Shown: in pieces, positions 28,400 through 39,322 of the stretch
How the letters are laid out: each line of letters starts with the position of its first letter
Numbering within the stretch: position 1 is the stretch's first letter
NCBI GenBank assembly: GCA_003116975.1
Contig: BGKB01000047.1
Location: 248,001 to 312,000, forward strand
DNA: 64,000 nucleotides
DNA from: Aurantiochytrium sp. KH105
Lineage: Eukaryota > Sar > Bigyra > Thraustochytrida > Thraustochytriidae
Direction: 5' to 3'
Translations under genes and position numbers: made by a program
The notes under the pieces: model-generated
Database searches by the model: none
What the model was told of the DNA's origin: nothing
What the model saw: the letters and a program-made list of their open reading frames with translations, nothing else

Positions 28400-30725
28400 G
28401 CAGGAGGTCAAGACTGAGCAGCAGCAGCAGCAGCAGCAGCTCGAGCAGCAGCAGGCCGCGGGAGCGCAGGCGTCGCCGACCGCGGCAACAGTAGCAAGAT
28501 CGCAGCTCGCAGCGGCGGCGCGGCCGCGCGAAAGCCCACAGCTGTCGGGGTCCGGACTGACGACGGCGCAGAACGGCGAAGACGAGGCCAACGAGGGCGG
28601 TCTCAAGGGCAGCAACAGCAGCAGCAGCCTCGCCAGCAGCCTCGCAGCGCCCTCGAGCCCGCTTCGCGCACCACTCTTCCCCTCCCTCGGCAGCGGCGGC
28701 AGCTTCGGAAACCTGCAGTTTGGGAACCTCCTCGGCGGCCAGCAAGAACCCCCGCGCCGCCCCGAGCTCTGGAACAGGCGCCAGCCCACCGGCGACGACC
28801 AGCCCGAGGATGGCGTCGATCAGGCGCAGACCGGCCTCGAGGCCGCCGAGAGGAAGGCTCTCGACGCAGCCACATCCGCCCACGAAAAGTACCGCGACTA
28901 CCTACGCGACCACTTTGACGACCTCGTCGAGAACATACCCTCGAGCCCCGGCGACGTCACCTTTATCAACTCGTCCATCTCGCCCTCTGCGCGCAGGAGG
29001 CCGGCCGTCAGCCGCCTCATGCAGACCCAGCGCGGCGTCATCCCCGACGGAAGACGCCGCGTCATCGGCCTCATTTTTGATGAAATCATGCTCTTGCACG
29101 GGCACCCCACCATCGCGCATCCAGAGCGCCCGGCGCGCATTCTCTGCGTCATGAAAACCTTTGAGCTCACCGGTCTCATCGCGCGCATGAACCACCTCGC
29201 GTCCGTCGACGCCGAGCCCGCCGACCTCCTCAAGATCCACTTGCAAAAGCACCTTGATGCCGTCGACAGTCTGCGCGACCCAAATGTTCGCCAGGTCGAA
29301 CACCCGCGCCTCGAGCTTCAGTCAGCCTTTGCCAACGAACACACCGCCGCAGCCTCGTACCGTACGGCGGGTGGCGTCATGGAGCTCGTCAAGGCCGTCA
29401 TCGACGGACGCGTCAAGAATGGCCTCGCCATCGTTCGCCCCCCCGGCCATCATGCCGAAGATGCCTGCATCAAGGGCTTCTGTGTATTCAACAACATTGC
29501 CATCGCCGCCGCCTACGCTGCCGAAACCATGCGCCCGGACGATGCCGACGGAGACATGGATTGCTGCGGCGACATGGCCACCGCGCGAGCGCCCGTGGCA
29601 CCCAAGCCCCTAAAGACATCGGCCTCCAGCAACAGTGTTGGCGGCGACAGCACCGGAAGTGGCAACGGGAATTCTAACGGCGTTCATGACGCGGATCGAC
29701 CGCGATCTCAAACCCGACAGCGAGAGGCCAGCATGGACGACAGAGAGACTGGCGCCGCCCGGGGCGCAAGTGGCGCGCGACACAACTCCGACTCCCGGAC
29801 CTTGCGCAAAAAGGCCAAAAGGGTTGCCACCAATTACCGCCCCACAAAGAGACCTGCGCGCGTCCTCATTGTCGATTGGGACGTACACCATGGCAACGGC
29901 ACGCAAACCGCTTTTGACAAGGATCCCAACGTGCTCGTTTTCAGCGTCCATCGCTGGGACCTTGGACGTTTTTACCCGGGTGGGCCCGGGGGCGGCCCGG
30001 ACCACGTCGGCTCGGGCGCAGGCTTTGGCCGCAACATTAATATTGGCTGGAATGGCGTCGGTCCCTTTGGTGACGCCGAATATCTCGCTGCCTGGCAACA
30101 TGTACTTATGCCTGCAGCCCGCCACTTCAATCCCGATATTGTCCTCGTCAGCGCTGGTTTCGATGCTGCCCTCGGCGACCCTCTCGGCGGCTGTGCCATC
30201 ACGCCCGAAGGCTACGGCGCTTTGCTTCACGAACTCATGAGTCTCGCCAATGCGCGTATTATTCTTGCACTCGAGGGAGGCTACAGTCTTCAGGCACTCT
30301 CCGAGTCGCACCTTGTCTGCGCTGCTGTTCTCATGGGCGCACCGCCACCCCCGCTCACGCAGCCTCTCAAACCTCCCAGTGAACAGGGCATCGCTGCCAT
30401 TGCTGCCACGCTCCGTGCGCATCGGATGGCCTACTGGCACGCCCTCGAGGTCGGCGATGCCGTCATTCAACGTCAGCTCGCATGGATCGCCGGCTCCGTC
30501 GACCTTTTGCGTATGGTTACGCTCGGCGAGGAGTTTCATCGCTCTCACATGGCATACGTCACCGGGGCGGGTCGGCGCGGCGAGTTCATCGACGGGCCTC
30601 GCAAGCCCAATGTCCGTCGACAGCCGGGTGGAGACGAAGAGGACGATGATGATGATGATGACAAGAGTGGATCTGCGCCCGGTCAGGCCGCTCAGGTCGC
30701 GAGCGACATGGACCACGACCTCTAG
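28290..30725 (+). CDS. Class II histone deacetylase with poly-Gln N terminus and catalytic-domain insertion
   Basis: The ATG at 28290 (GCCATGG) gives 811 residues. Residues 10-60 are a Gln/Glu-rich tract encoded by CAG repeats. The deacetylase domain spans about 255-695. Visible active-site elements are His387-His388 (RPPGHHAE), Asp531 and His533 (DWDVHHGNGT), Asp625 (SAGFDAA) and Tyr665 (EGGYS). The Tyr indicates an active class I/IIb-like catalytic centre rather than class IIa, which has His there. Motif wording (HPERPARI, NPDIVLVSAGFDAALGDPLGG) is typical of class II (HDA1/HDAC6) enzymes. A Ser/Gly/Asn-rich insertion of about 110 residues separates the FNNIAIAAAYA block from LIVDWDVHH. The C-terminal tail is acidic. 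It is tail-to-tail with LDHD. Confidence 0.93.
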
Positions 30726-30977
30726 GCCTAGCATTGATATTTCTTATATTCGCCCAGAGCTCGTTAAGATTATTTGCCTTTTCTTTTCGAATACCTTTAC
30801 TTTACTGGCGGTCCAAAAATGTAGTGGAAAAGAAGAGAAGAGGAATCATCGAAACGGTCGACAAAAGACCCCCAAAATTCATTTTCGCAATTTTTTTTAT
30901 AAGCAACATCAGCAAGAAAAGAGCTCTGAGGACGCACGAGAAAGAATAGATAATATTTTGGTTGGTTTTTGGACGCC

Positions 30978-32474
30978 CTAGATGGCTTTTCCGGGATTCA
31001 TGCGGTTCTCCGGGTCAAGAGCGTGCTTGATGGCGGCCATGGTATCCACCGCAACCGTGCCGCACTCTTGCTCGAGCCAGCGCCGTTTGCCATAGCCAAT
31101 GCCATGCTCGCCCGTGCACGTTCCCTCATTGTCAATGGCGCGCTGTACGAGACGATCGTTGAACGCAAAGATCTTGTCAAGATACTCTTGGGATTCATCG
31201 GGACGCGCTAAGAGAATCACGTGAAAGTTGCCGTCGCCGACATGGCCAAAAAGTGGCGCAGGAATGCCCGTCGCCTCAATGTCTTTCATCGTCTCCTCGA
31301 CAAAGTCGGTAAGCTTTGTGATGGGCACGCAAATATCCGTAGGAGAGCCACGGCATCCAGGACGCAGCTGCTGCACAGCCCAGTATGCCTCGTGCCGCGC
31401 CTTCCACAACTTGCGGCGATCTTCTTCTGCGTACGCAAAGTGGAATTCGCCTTCCATGCCCAGTTCAGATGTAATTTCGCGCATCGTATCCACTTGCTCG
31501 CGCACGGCCGATTCCGATCCGTGGAACTCCAAAAAGAGACCCGGCATGGTCGTCGACATGCCCAGAGAGCTGATCGCATCACTGCGCGCAGAAACGGCCG
31601 CCAATGTGTTCGCGCAAAGAAACTCTGCGCGAGCCAACGGCACACCGTACTGGAGAGCAGTCACCACGGAATCCACGGCGCCACGCACAGAAGGGAAAGA
31701 GCAGACCGCGGCGGCCACTGACTCGGGTTGGCCATGGAGTCGCAGGGCAACCTCGGTCACGCACGCCAAGGTGCCCTCACTACCCACAATCAAATTGGTC
31801 AGGTCGTAGCCGGCGCTCGATTTGCGAGCACGCGTGCCTGTACGCATGATGCGCCCGTCGGCGAGAACGCACGTCAGACCCATCACATTATCCTTCATGA
31901 CTCCGTAGCGGACCGCGCTCGTCCCCGAAGCTCCGGTTGCGACCATGCCTCCAACGCTAGCATCTGCGCCCGGGTCCACGGAAAAGTGCAAGCCTGTGTC
32001 GCGAATAAAGTCATTGAGTGCTGTGCGCGTAATGCCTGCCTGCACGCGGCAGTCCATGTCGCTGGCGTTCACCTCGAGCACTTGATTCATGTGCAAGCTG
32101 AGATCAATCGAGAGGCCACCTTCGAGTGCAGCGACGTGACCCTCGAGGCTTGTGCCACAGCCAAATGGGATCACCGGGCTCTGCGTCTCCTGAGCAATAC
32201 GCATCGCCTCGCTGACCTCCTCGGTGGTCCGTGGCGCAAAGACGACATCCGGGGCCACAGGATCGTGAAAGCTTTCGTCCGTCCCGTGGGCCTTGAGGAC
32301 CGCCTCGGACGTGAACACTTGCTCGTCGCCGAAGCGGTCGCGCAGCTTTTGCACGAGCGCGCTCGCATCGCCGCGTCTCGCGAGCTGAGGCGCCGCCAGG
32401 CCGCTCAGGCCTCGCCGCAAGCCTGCGAAGCTGGCAAAGCCGCGCGCCGTGGCGCGTGACGATTGCGAAAGCAT
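30978..32474 (-). CDS. LDHD: D-lactate dehydrogenase (FAD, cytochrome c type), mitochondrial
   Basis: The 498-residue product starts at the ATG at 32474; the frame extends further only through non-ATG codons. Residues 1-35 are rich in Ser, Arg and Ala (MLSQSSRATARGFASFAGLR), a mitochondrial presequence. The FAD-binding PCMH domain shows PFGCGTSLEGH and VDPGADASVGGMVATGASGT; the FAD-oxidase C-terminal domain shows GHVGDGNFH and CTGEHGIGYGKRRW. These are the motifs of the D-LDH/glycolate oxidase GlcD family. The enzyme oxidises D-lactate, for example from the methylglyoxal pathway, to pyruvate and passes electrons to cytochrome c. 2-hydroxyacids such as D-2-hydroxyglutarate are alternative substrates that sequence alone does not exclude. 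Confidence 0.92.
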   Translation of the reverse strand: MLSQSSRATARGFASFAGLRRGLSGLAAPQLARRGDASALVQKLRDRFGDEQVFTSEAVLKAHGTDESFHDPVAPDVVFAPRTTEEVSEAMRIAQETQSPVIPFGCGTSLEGHVAALEGGLSIDLSLHMNQVLEVNASDMDCRVQAGITRTALNDFIRDTGLHFSVDPGADASVGGMVATGASGTSAVRYGVMKDNVMGLTCVLADGRIMRTGTRARKSSAGYDLTNLIVGSEGTLACVTEVALRLHGQPESVAAAVCSFPSVRGAVDSVVTALQYGVPLARAEFLCANTLAAVSARSDAISSLGMSTTMPGLFLEFHGSESAVREQVDTMREITSELGMEGEFHFAYAEEDRRKLWKARHEAYWAVQQLRPGCRGSPTDICVPITKLTDFVEETMKDIEATGIPAPLFGHVGDGNFHVILLARPDESQEYLDKIFAFNDRLVQRAIDNEGTCTGEHGIGYGKRRWLEQECGTVAVDTMAAIKHALDPENRMNPGKAI

Positions 32475-34327
32475 GACGGACGGACGGCCGTTCAACCCAA
32501 CTTCTGTGGCGTTCTCGCTGCGGCGTACGTGGCAACGAACGAAGCTTAAGCGTGCACGCTCGAAAGCGGCCGGTGTCTGATCCGAAGGCGGCCGCCTTCC
32601 TCTGTCTTGCCCTACCGCGCGACGCGGGCAAATACGATCTGCCGCAAGATTGATTGCCTCCTCACCTCCTCTGAACACTTCTAATCACTGTAGTAGCATA
32701 CGGCGCAAATCAGAGAGAACGAACCAGGTGTTTTTTGTTTTCTTCTTGCTCCGCCAAGACAGGATACGGCAGCTGCAGCTGCTGCAGCTGATCCTGTGCT
32801 CGCCAAGCGAGCCTCGCAGGCCTATGAATGGCTGCGGCTCCGCTCGAGTTCTACGATTCGGTAATGTGCAGACTACGAGGGCGCCGTCAGGGAAGGCGCT
32901 TTTGTGCTCTTGCAAATCTGGCCCGAGTCCGTCCCTCTCGTTCGAGATGCGGAACCGAACGCCACGAGCGATCCGCGATGAGCGATCCGCGAATCGCGGC
33001 CGAGGACTTCGTCGCAGAACGGTGCCGGGAACGGCTTTTATGGCTGAAAGCGTCGGCTACGTGCGGAAAGTAGCGCCTCATATGCTATGTTGAGTATGGA
33101 ATTGAGATCAAAGCGGATCCAGAGAGGCAATTGTAGCAAGAGAAACTCTTGAAAAGGCAGCAGCCGTAGGCACTATGATTTCTTTGCAGTGCTGACGTGA
33201 TGGGCCATATATGGCGACTCTTTATTCATTTGGCATGCAAGGGGAAGAAAGACCCAAGTAGATCTGGCTGGGAAAGCTCAGGAGACTATCGGCCTGCCTG
33301 AGTGTGAGGTCAAGTGAAAACGTGACGCTTCAACGTAGCAACATTCGCAGTCGATCGGTGAATGTGGGTCTGATGATATAGAATTAGGTAGGTTCTTTCA
33401 TGCACGTGCGTACCCTTTCAACAAAGCTTACGACATGACGATGTTTTGCAGGTTTTCTCGAGACGAATAAATCGAAAACAACGGGATCGAAGAAGAACAC
33501 CCTTCGCAAGCTAGTTATGCATGAGTCACCTACTGATCAGAATGCGCACGTCTGATCTTCCAATCGTAGCTCCTCTTCCTCCTTCTCCATTCCCGAACAA
33601 TCTTCACCCGACGTTCTCGCCATTCCGTCTCACTTTCACCGTCTTCTCGTCTTGGGCCCTTCCGCCAGTTGACACCTTTGCCCATGCGCTAACTCATACA
33701 CTGCCCGCTTGCTTCACTCCTCCAAACCTTGCTCGGCATCTCGTTTTTTTCCCTCGAGCCCGTCGGCGCGCGGGGGTAGCCAACGAGTTACCCGGCCTCG
33801 CACCCGGCGCTTCGGCTTGCTCGCCGCGGACGCGCGGCTTACCGGGCCGCAAGAGACGCAGCGTGCCCCACGCGCCTTCGCCTACAAGAGAAGGCAGCCT
33901 CGTCAATCGCGAAAGCAGAAAAGCAGCCCTTGCAGAAAGGAAAGCAAGAGCAGCAAAAAGCGCGGCAGGCGGAGGGGTCACGGCGCCTTCCCGAGGGGTC
34001 AAACCGCGACGAGCAGAGACCTGACCGCGGCGACGAGGACGCCGCGCGCGGCCGCAGCCGAGGCGAGACGCGCGAGAGGGCCGCTCCCGGCGCCGCCGCT
34101 CCCGGCGCCGCCGCGAACCCCCGCGCCGCCGGACGGGCTTCGCGCCGCCAGGCGGACGTACACCGCGCCGCGCACGAGCGAGATAGCGCCGCGCGACGAG
34201 GGAGGACGGCGATTCGCGCCATCCTGGGCTGCCGCGACGACGGAGATCGCGCCGAGGAGAGCGCAGGGGCTGCGAAGAGAGCGGCAGACGCGGGCTCTCG
34301 CGCGAAGGGGCCTGCGGCGCGAGCCCT
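32475..34327. other. Divergent intergenic region between LDHD and DOT1-like genes
   Basis: A coding-like island without a start occurs on plus at 32871-32981, reading DYEGAVREGAFVLLQIWPES and ending at TGA; it follows a TGTGCAG that could be a splice acceptor. It could be a small exon or gene relic. A 13-bp direct repeat (GAGCGATCCGCGA) lies at 32966-32978 and 32981-32993. From 33700 to 34327 the sequence is GC-rich with overlapping Arg/Ala-rich frames on both strands, none supported. Confidence 0.45.
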
Positions 34328-36268
34328 ATGGGCGTCAAGGCCGTGGCCGTCGACGCCGACGAGCGATACCAACGCGAGGTGCAGGCGTACGTGGCGAGAG
34401 TGAACAGACGCTTGCGAGAGAACCAAAGCAACGGCGCGACGAGCTCTACGCAAACAGGCAACCTTAAAGGTGGAGGCGCCTCGCAAAAAAAATCATACGC
34501 GGATTCCCAACCTCTCAAGCACCAAGTCCATGAAGATATCGCACAGCCACGACGCCAAGGGCTTCGAAGCAGAAGTCGAAGGTCAAGCAGTATAAAAGCT
34601 GGGGGTTACCGCGAACACGACGATAGCTCTGACGACCTGAACCACAATGCGTTTGCCGCCGACGATGATGAAGACTACAAAGTCGAGCACGGCGAAAGAG
34701 ACCACGACGATGGCAACGACTACAACGATGACGACGACGACGACGACGACGATTACGATGACGATGACGATGACGACGAAGACTATGGTAAGCCAAGGAC
34801 AGCAAAATCAAAACAGAAACGAGATCGAGGAGCTTCCGGACGCAAGAGGAAAACAGGACCTGCGTCTGTTCTTAAACGGAAGAAGCGAGTCAGGGGCGGC
34901 ACAACTGTTTCAAAACTCAGACGCATCGCAAACGGCTGGACAGAGCACAGCGGTACCAATAACGATCTGTCAGACGTTGACGAGGCCAGCCAGGACCGAC
35001 CAAACACTGGTCGCAACCCAACAACAGCCACACCCCCCGTTCTCGCGACGCCCGCGATGAACGAAGCAGTATTTGAATTTTCCGCCGTCTTTGCCTATCT
35101 GGAGAACAAAGGATGGGGCCTGTGCGTGCCCGACCGGGACAATCTCACGTGGATTTACCTCAAGAACAAGACTGTTGTCTTTGATCGGACTTCTCAAGTC
35201 AAAAACAGGGACTTTTTCGAAAGCGAGGCCGCCGTCCTCAAGTATTTTCAAAACTCTAAGTGTCTCATGGAAGGCTACATCCAGCATGCTCGCGAAATGG
35301 CAGCGAGTAAGGAAGACGGCGAAGCCAATGACCTGCGCGACGAAGAGGCTCGCCTCTCACCTTCAGCCCAGAAGTCGTCTCGCAAACAGACATTGCCCAA
35401 ACGAAAAGGCGAAGACGTCGACTTGCTGGATGGAATCCCATCCGGTTTCCCATCGCTGAGATTCAAAAACCTGAAACAGGGACTGCCCATGCTCACCTAC
35501 GAAGAGTGGGCTGAATATTGGGAGCACTTTATCGAGTTTCATGGTGGTCTCCGCATCATGATGGAGCTCGGGTTCCCGCGTGATCCTGGTGTTCGCGAGT
35601 ACGACCGCCGCCGCGCCGGCTTTGCCACGCCCTCCTTTGTGCAAACGCTTATATCGTGCGCAGGTATTCGCGAAAATGATCGCTACCTCGACCTTGGGTG
35701 TGGAATCGGCGCGACAGTGCTACCCGTGTGCACGCTTGTGGGATGCCCTTCGGTTGGAATTGAAATGTGCTTGAACCGCGCGTCAGTCGCCAAGAAACTC
35801 AATGGCACGCTGCAGGAGGAACTCGACAGACACAAAATCTTTGGGGGTCGCGCTCGAATTTATCATGGAGACTACCTCGATGATCGCTTTGCTGACATTA
35901 TTCACAAGGCGACGGTCATCTTTCTGGGCAATGACCCCACGTGGTTCCAGTTTGACGAGCTACGCGAGACGAACAAGCTTGCAGAAAACATTATTATTGC
36001 AAGCAAGGTAGGGACACGCATCGTGACGCTCATGCCAATCAAGCGGCTTCACGACCCCTTCTTTGAAGGCTGTTTTCATTTTTCCACCTTTATGACGCTT
36101 CAGAACGCTAGTTCATGGTGCTCGGAGCGGCTACATCTTCTTGTTTATCACAAGGTTTCCAACAAGTGGACGTGCGTCATCTGCAAGACGCGAAACCGCC
36201 TGCTGCACAAAGGTCAGGGTCCATTGGTCACGGTCTGTGCAAACTGCAAGCATACGCGCAAGGTCTAA
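34328..36268 (+). CDS. DOT1-like histone methyltransferase with stramenopile-type N-terminal domain and zinc ribbon
   Basis: The ATG at 34328 gives 646 residues. Residues 95-155 form a long Asp/Glu/Tyr acidic stretch; a basic segment (KRKTGPASVLKRKKRVRGG) follows. Residues about 247-320 (FAYLENKGWGLCVPDRDNLT, then FFESEAAVLKYFQN) look like a module that stramenopile proteins often place ahead of chromatin or signalling domains; this is from memory of such architectures. The methyltransferase region (about 390-600) has the SAM motif YLDLGCGIG at 453-461, a GIEM acidic-loop position, GDYLDD and ATVIFLGNDPTW, resembling DOT1, the H3K79 methylase. A four-Cys ribbon (CVICK...CANCK) ends the protein. 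The NDPTW variant is unusual for DOT1, so the substrate is uncertain. Confidence 0.78.
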   Translation: MGVKAVAVDADERYQREVQAYVARVNRRLRENQSNGATSSTQTGNLKGGGASQKKSYADSQPLKHQVHEDIAQPRRQGLRSRSRRSSSIKAGGYREHDDSSDDLNHNAFAADDDEDYKVEHGERDHDDGNDYNDDDDDDDDDYDDDDDDDEDYGKPRTAKSKQKRDRGASGRKRKTGPASVLKRKKRVRGGTTVSKLRRIANGWTEHSGTNNDLSDVDEASQDRPNTGRNPTTATPPVLATPAMNEAVFEFSAVFAYLENKGWGLCVPDRDNLTWIYLKNKTVVFDRTSQVKNRDFFESEAAVLKYFQNSKCLMEGYIQHAREMAASKEDGEANDLRDEEARLSPSAQKSSRKQTLPKRKGEDVDLLDGIPSGFPSLRFKNLKQGLPMLTYEEWAEYWEHFIEFHGGLRIMMELGFPRDPGVREYDRRRAGFATPSFVQTLISCAGIRENDRYLDLGCGIGATVLPVCTLVGCPSVGIEMCLNRASVAKKLNGTLQEELDRHKIFGGRARIYHGDYLDDRFADIIHKATVIFLGNDPTWFQFDELRETNKLAENIIIASKVGTRIVTLMPIKRLHDPFFEGCFHFSTFMTLQNASSWCSERLHLLVYHKVSNKWTCVICKTRNRLLHKGQGPLVTVCANCKHTRKV

Positions 36269-36814
36269 CTACTCACGTGGCGGCAGCCAGATCAAAAACG
36301 AAGCAACAACAATTATTCACAATCCAAGACCCAGAATGATGACTATTTTGGAGAGAGAAAGAACAAAGGAAAAAGAGAAACATGATGTACGCAGAGAGCG
36401 CAATCCAAGGGAACGCAACGTCTACTTCTGTCTTGGCACAAAAGGACGGAGATGGCCTGCGCATCCATGTCTTATCGAAAAAAGTTTAACGCAAGCTTTC
36501 ATCACATCACATGAATTTGTGTGAGTGAGATAACGAGATGTTGGCAGCTGCCTTAACAGAAGAAAATTTGACTTTCTCCTTAATTTGCCTTCGATTGACA
36601 TGGGTAAAAATAAACTGTGCAGCCAACGCATCAATACAAATTGTACAAGTTGAGCGTTATTCGCTATCTCTTGCTGACGCTCAAACACATTCTAGGCTCA
36701 CCCCGCTCATACAAGCGCATACACACACAAAAATTCAGTGTCATGACTTGACCAGGGAAATGATTGGTGAATGCTACGCGCCTTTTTGTTATCCGATTGA
36801 GACACACAATGTTT
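36269..36814. other. Convergent intergenic region
   Basis: A relatively A/T-rich stretch holds two 3' ends facing each other. No gene, repeat or structured RNA is evident. Confidence 0.5.
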
Positions 36815-37765
36815 TTAGTCCTGGAGGAACGAAGCTGCGATCTGAACGAGAAGTTGGTCACCCTGAGGATTCATCTGAAGCTCACGCTGCGCTGTGCGGG
36901 GCAAGTGCCCAAAGAGCAAGTCACTGAGCGGATTGCCATCAAGATGCAGGTCTTGTAGCAACCGCATCTTTCGAAGCACCTCAGCGGGCACTCTTGTAAT
37001 TTGATTCGCCTTGAGCGAGAGATAATGCAAATTCACGAGGCTTACGAGTCCGCGCGGGATTTCCTCGAGGTAATTATTGTCGAGCTCGAGAACCTCAAGT
37101 GTTTGACTCAGAGCTGTCGCGTCAACTTCCTTGAGGCGATTTTTCTTGGCATTGAGTGATCGAAGACTCGTCAGTGCGCGCAGCAAGTCCACATCGAGAT
37201 GCTCGATCTCATTGCTCTCGAGATTAAGCGCAACCAGTGCACGGCAGCAAAGAAGTGCACGTGGCGGCGCCGAGAGACAATTATACGCAAGGCTGACGCG
37301 GAGAGCAGACGGAATGTAGGTATCAGCATCCAGGTTTTCGAGTTTGCATCGCAGAACTGTAAAATCTGTAAGACGCGCAGCGCGCACAGCGGGAAGATGA
37401 CGTATTGCACACGAGTCGATCACGAGCGTCTCTAGACTTGTTGCAGCTGACAAATCCTCCGAAACAAGATTTAGTTCTGGGTTACGCGCGATGCGAAGAC
37501 TTCGAAGCGTTGACGCCAACGCAGCGAGAATACCATTTGGTATCTCCTTGATGAGTGTGTCGTACACGCGCAATTGCTCGAGCCTGAACATTTCGGCAAT
37601 CGATTCTGGCAAACGCGTTGGGCCTTCATAGAGATCAGCACCCTGCATAGCATGTTTGCCTGCTACAACAATCTCTTTCGTGCTTGCATCAATATAGGTT
37701 CGGTGCACGAGGACGCGACGGGCCGGTGGAGCTGCTTGCTCGTCGTGTTCTTGTGCAGGCCCCAT
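36815..37765 (-). CDS. Leucine-rich repeat protein
   Basis: The ATG at 37765 gives 316 residues (an upstream TTG extends the frame). From about residue 65 onward there are some eight to nine LRRs of the typical or SHOC2/PIRL style, for example LEVLELDNNYLEEIPRGLVS, LHYLSLKANQITRVPAEVL and LQDLHLDGNPLSDL. There is no signal peptide, transmembrane helix or kinase domain, so it is probably an intracellular scaffold. The partner cannot be read from the sequence. Confidence 0.85.
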   Translation of the reverse strand: MGPAQEHDEQAAPPARRVLVHRTYIDASTKEIVVAGKHAMQGADLYEGPTRLPESIAEMFRLEQLRVYDTLIKEIPNGILAALASTLRSLRIARNPELNLVSEDLSAATSLETLVIDSCAIRHLPAVRAARLTDFTVLRCKLENLDADTYIPSALRVSLAYNCLSAPPRALLCCRALVALNLESNEIEHLDVDLLRALTSLRSLNAKKNRLKEVDATALSQTLEVLELDNNYLEEIPRGLVSLVNLHYLSLKANQITRVPAEVLRKMRLLQDLHLDGNPLSDLLFGHLPRTAQRELQMNPQGDQLLVQIAASFLQD

Positions 37766-38153
37766 CGCGAAGCAACTCCATGCGGTCACGCGTTGGCAAT
37801 CAGTCTCCGCTCTGACACCTTCAAGCTTGGGGTTCAAAAAAAGAAAGTTGTTACTTTTATCTATAACGGTTCTTTCACTCGGACATTCTCTTTTTCAAAT
37901 CGAGCAAATTGCTATTGCCCACCTACTTGAAAGATCGAGAGAAGCAGCCTGATAAACACCTACGAGGGAGGCGGAGAGGCCCGCCCTTTGAACACGCACA
38001 TGGAGTCTCAGCAAGAAGAGTATAACAAAGATTGAAAATTTTCCGCTTTCGTAATTTTGCTCAAAGTTCTATTCATTTGAAGCAAGGAAACCCTTGTGCG
38101 TGGCGTGTACTACATGACTTGCTCCAAAGGAAGTAAAGAGACGGCAAGTGAGG
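37766..38153. other. Intergenic region between two minus-strand genes
   Basis: Upstream DNA of the LRR gene and 3' flank of the next gene. It is AT-richer than average and has no visible features. Confidence 0.45.
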
Positions 38154-38924
38154 TCAGTCATGAAGTGTCAAACGATCGGCAATTTCTTGCAAGGCAAGTG
38201 TTCGTTCACGTGCGTCGTCGGACACATCCTTTGTCTCGAATACCTCTGGGGCCCAAGACTGCGCATGATCCGGACGTGAGCGCGAGGCATCAAGATGAGA
38301 AATTTTAGCGGGGAAGCTGCCTCCACTTGCTTCGCTAGCCACTTCGAGAAGCTCGTCATTGAGTGTGTCGCGCCGTGAGAGAATATCTCGCGCACGGTGA
38401 AGCTCTCGTGAAGCAGATTGTTTGGCCACAAGTTCCTCAAGGTGACGATCAAGGTCGCGTTCCGCTTCGAGTTGGAGTCTAGCGTCTTCCCGCTTCCGGT
38501 TAGCGGCTTGTCGCCAAGCTGGAGGGGATGTCATTGTAGGAATCTCGCGTGTGGAAGGCCATCGGTCTGAGAGAAAGCTGCGCGTATCATCTCGAAGCCA
38601 GGGGGCGACAAGGTCACTGCGTTGACGACTCGTGAGTGCAACGTTGGTAACCAGAAATCGCTCCGCGTTGGCGATCATGGCGCGATTGCCACCAGAGCGA
38701 GCCTGATAGAGTCCTGCGAGTCCAATTTCTGCTTCTTGGGCTAAATCTATAGCGTTGGGCGAGGTTGCAGGCCGCGATAGTGGCCGTTGTCGTTTGCCGC
38801 CGGCCATGGCTGGTGCGGGCGCAAGCGCAGGCTTTTCTGCTGCCTCGGACGGCGCGAACCGGTTGCGTGGCGACAACGTTGTCCTCCACGCGTAGTCTTC
38901 TCGGTGCGTGGATCCCGTTGCCAT
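38154..38924 (-). CDS. Hypothetical protein with charged helical C-terminal half
   Basis: The ATG at 38924 gives 256 residues. The N-terminal third is Arg/Pro/Ala-rich and probably disordered. Residues about 140-200 are a strongly charged helix (RKREDARLQLEAERDLDRHL followed by ELVAKQSASRELHRARDIL) likely to form a coiled coil. I recognise no family. Codon use is like the neighbours and the frame is the longest on either strand here. It lies in the same orientation as the LRR gene downstream. Confidence 0.65.
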   Translation of the reverse strand: MATGSTHREDYAWRTTLSPRNRFAPSEAAEKPALAPAPAMAGGKRQRPLSRPATSPNAIDLAQEAEIGLAGLYQARSGGNRAMIANAERFLVTNVALTSRQRSDLVAPWLRDDTRSFLSDRWPSTREIPTMTSPPAWRQAANRKREDARLQLEAERDLDRHLEELVAKQSASRELHRARDILSRRDTLNDELLEVASEASGGSFPAKISHLDASRSRPDHAQSWAPEVFETKDVSDDARERTLALQEIADRLTLHD

Positions 38925-39322
38925 CGTGTTGGTTCTTCACGACGACCGTGTTTGCTTCTCACCGCTCGAGGCTCCCTGAGAGGGGGAAGCGCGCACTCAC
39001 GCACGCACGCCGCCGCGCGCTGTAGGCTGTTGTGGCTCGATGTACCCGGGTCGCCTTGACACCGCGCCGCCGCCCAGTTCTTTGCGACCTGCCGAGGGAA
39101 AAATAACTCGAAGTAACGGTTTCGATTATTGGGGACTCGGACTCGACGTCTTGGAGTCTATGATACTATACATACAGTATGCAGGCACGTCATTCCGCAA
39201 TCATGGTCTCTCCAGTGGAGAGAAGAAACACACAAAGAGAGAGAGAGAGAGAGAGGGAGGAAGGGAGGGAGGGAGGGACGGAGAGAGAATGCATGGCCTT
39301 TGTCAAAGCTCGTAGACCACTG
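38925..39322. other. Intergenic region with purine repeat
   Basis: It contains a pure-purine GA/GGGA tract at 39233-39281 immediately beyond the 3' end of the BART gene. No gene is supported. Confidence 0.5.
39233..39281. repeat. (GA)n/(GGGA)n purine tract
   Basis: A dinucleotide GA run passes into GGGA/GGAA units, all purine on plus. Confidence 0.9.

Noticed and set aside
32828-33073. Plus ORF starting MAAAPLEFYDS
   Set aside because: After the first ten codons the composition turns to Arg/Ser-rich, and a different frame over the same DNA is more protein-like.
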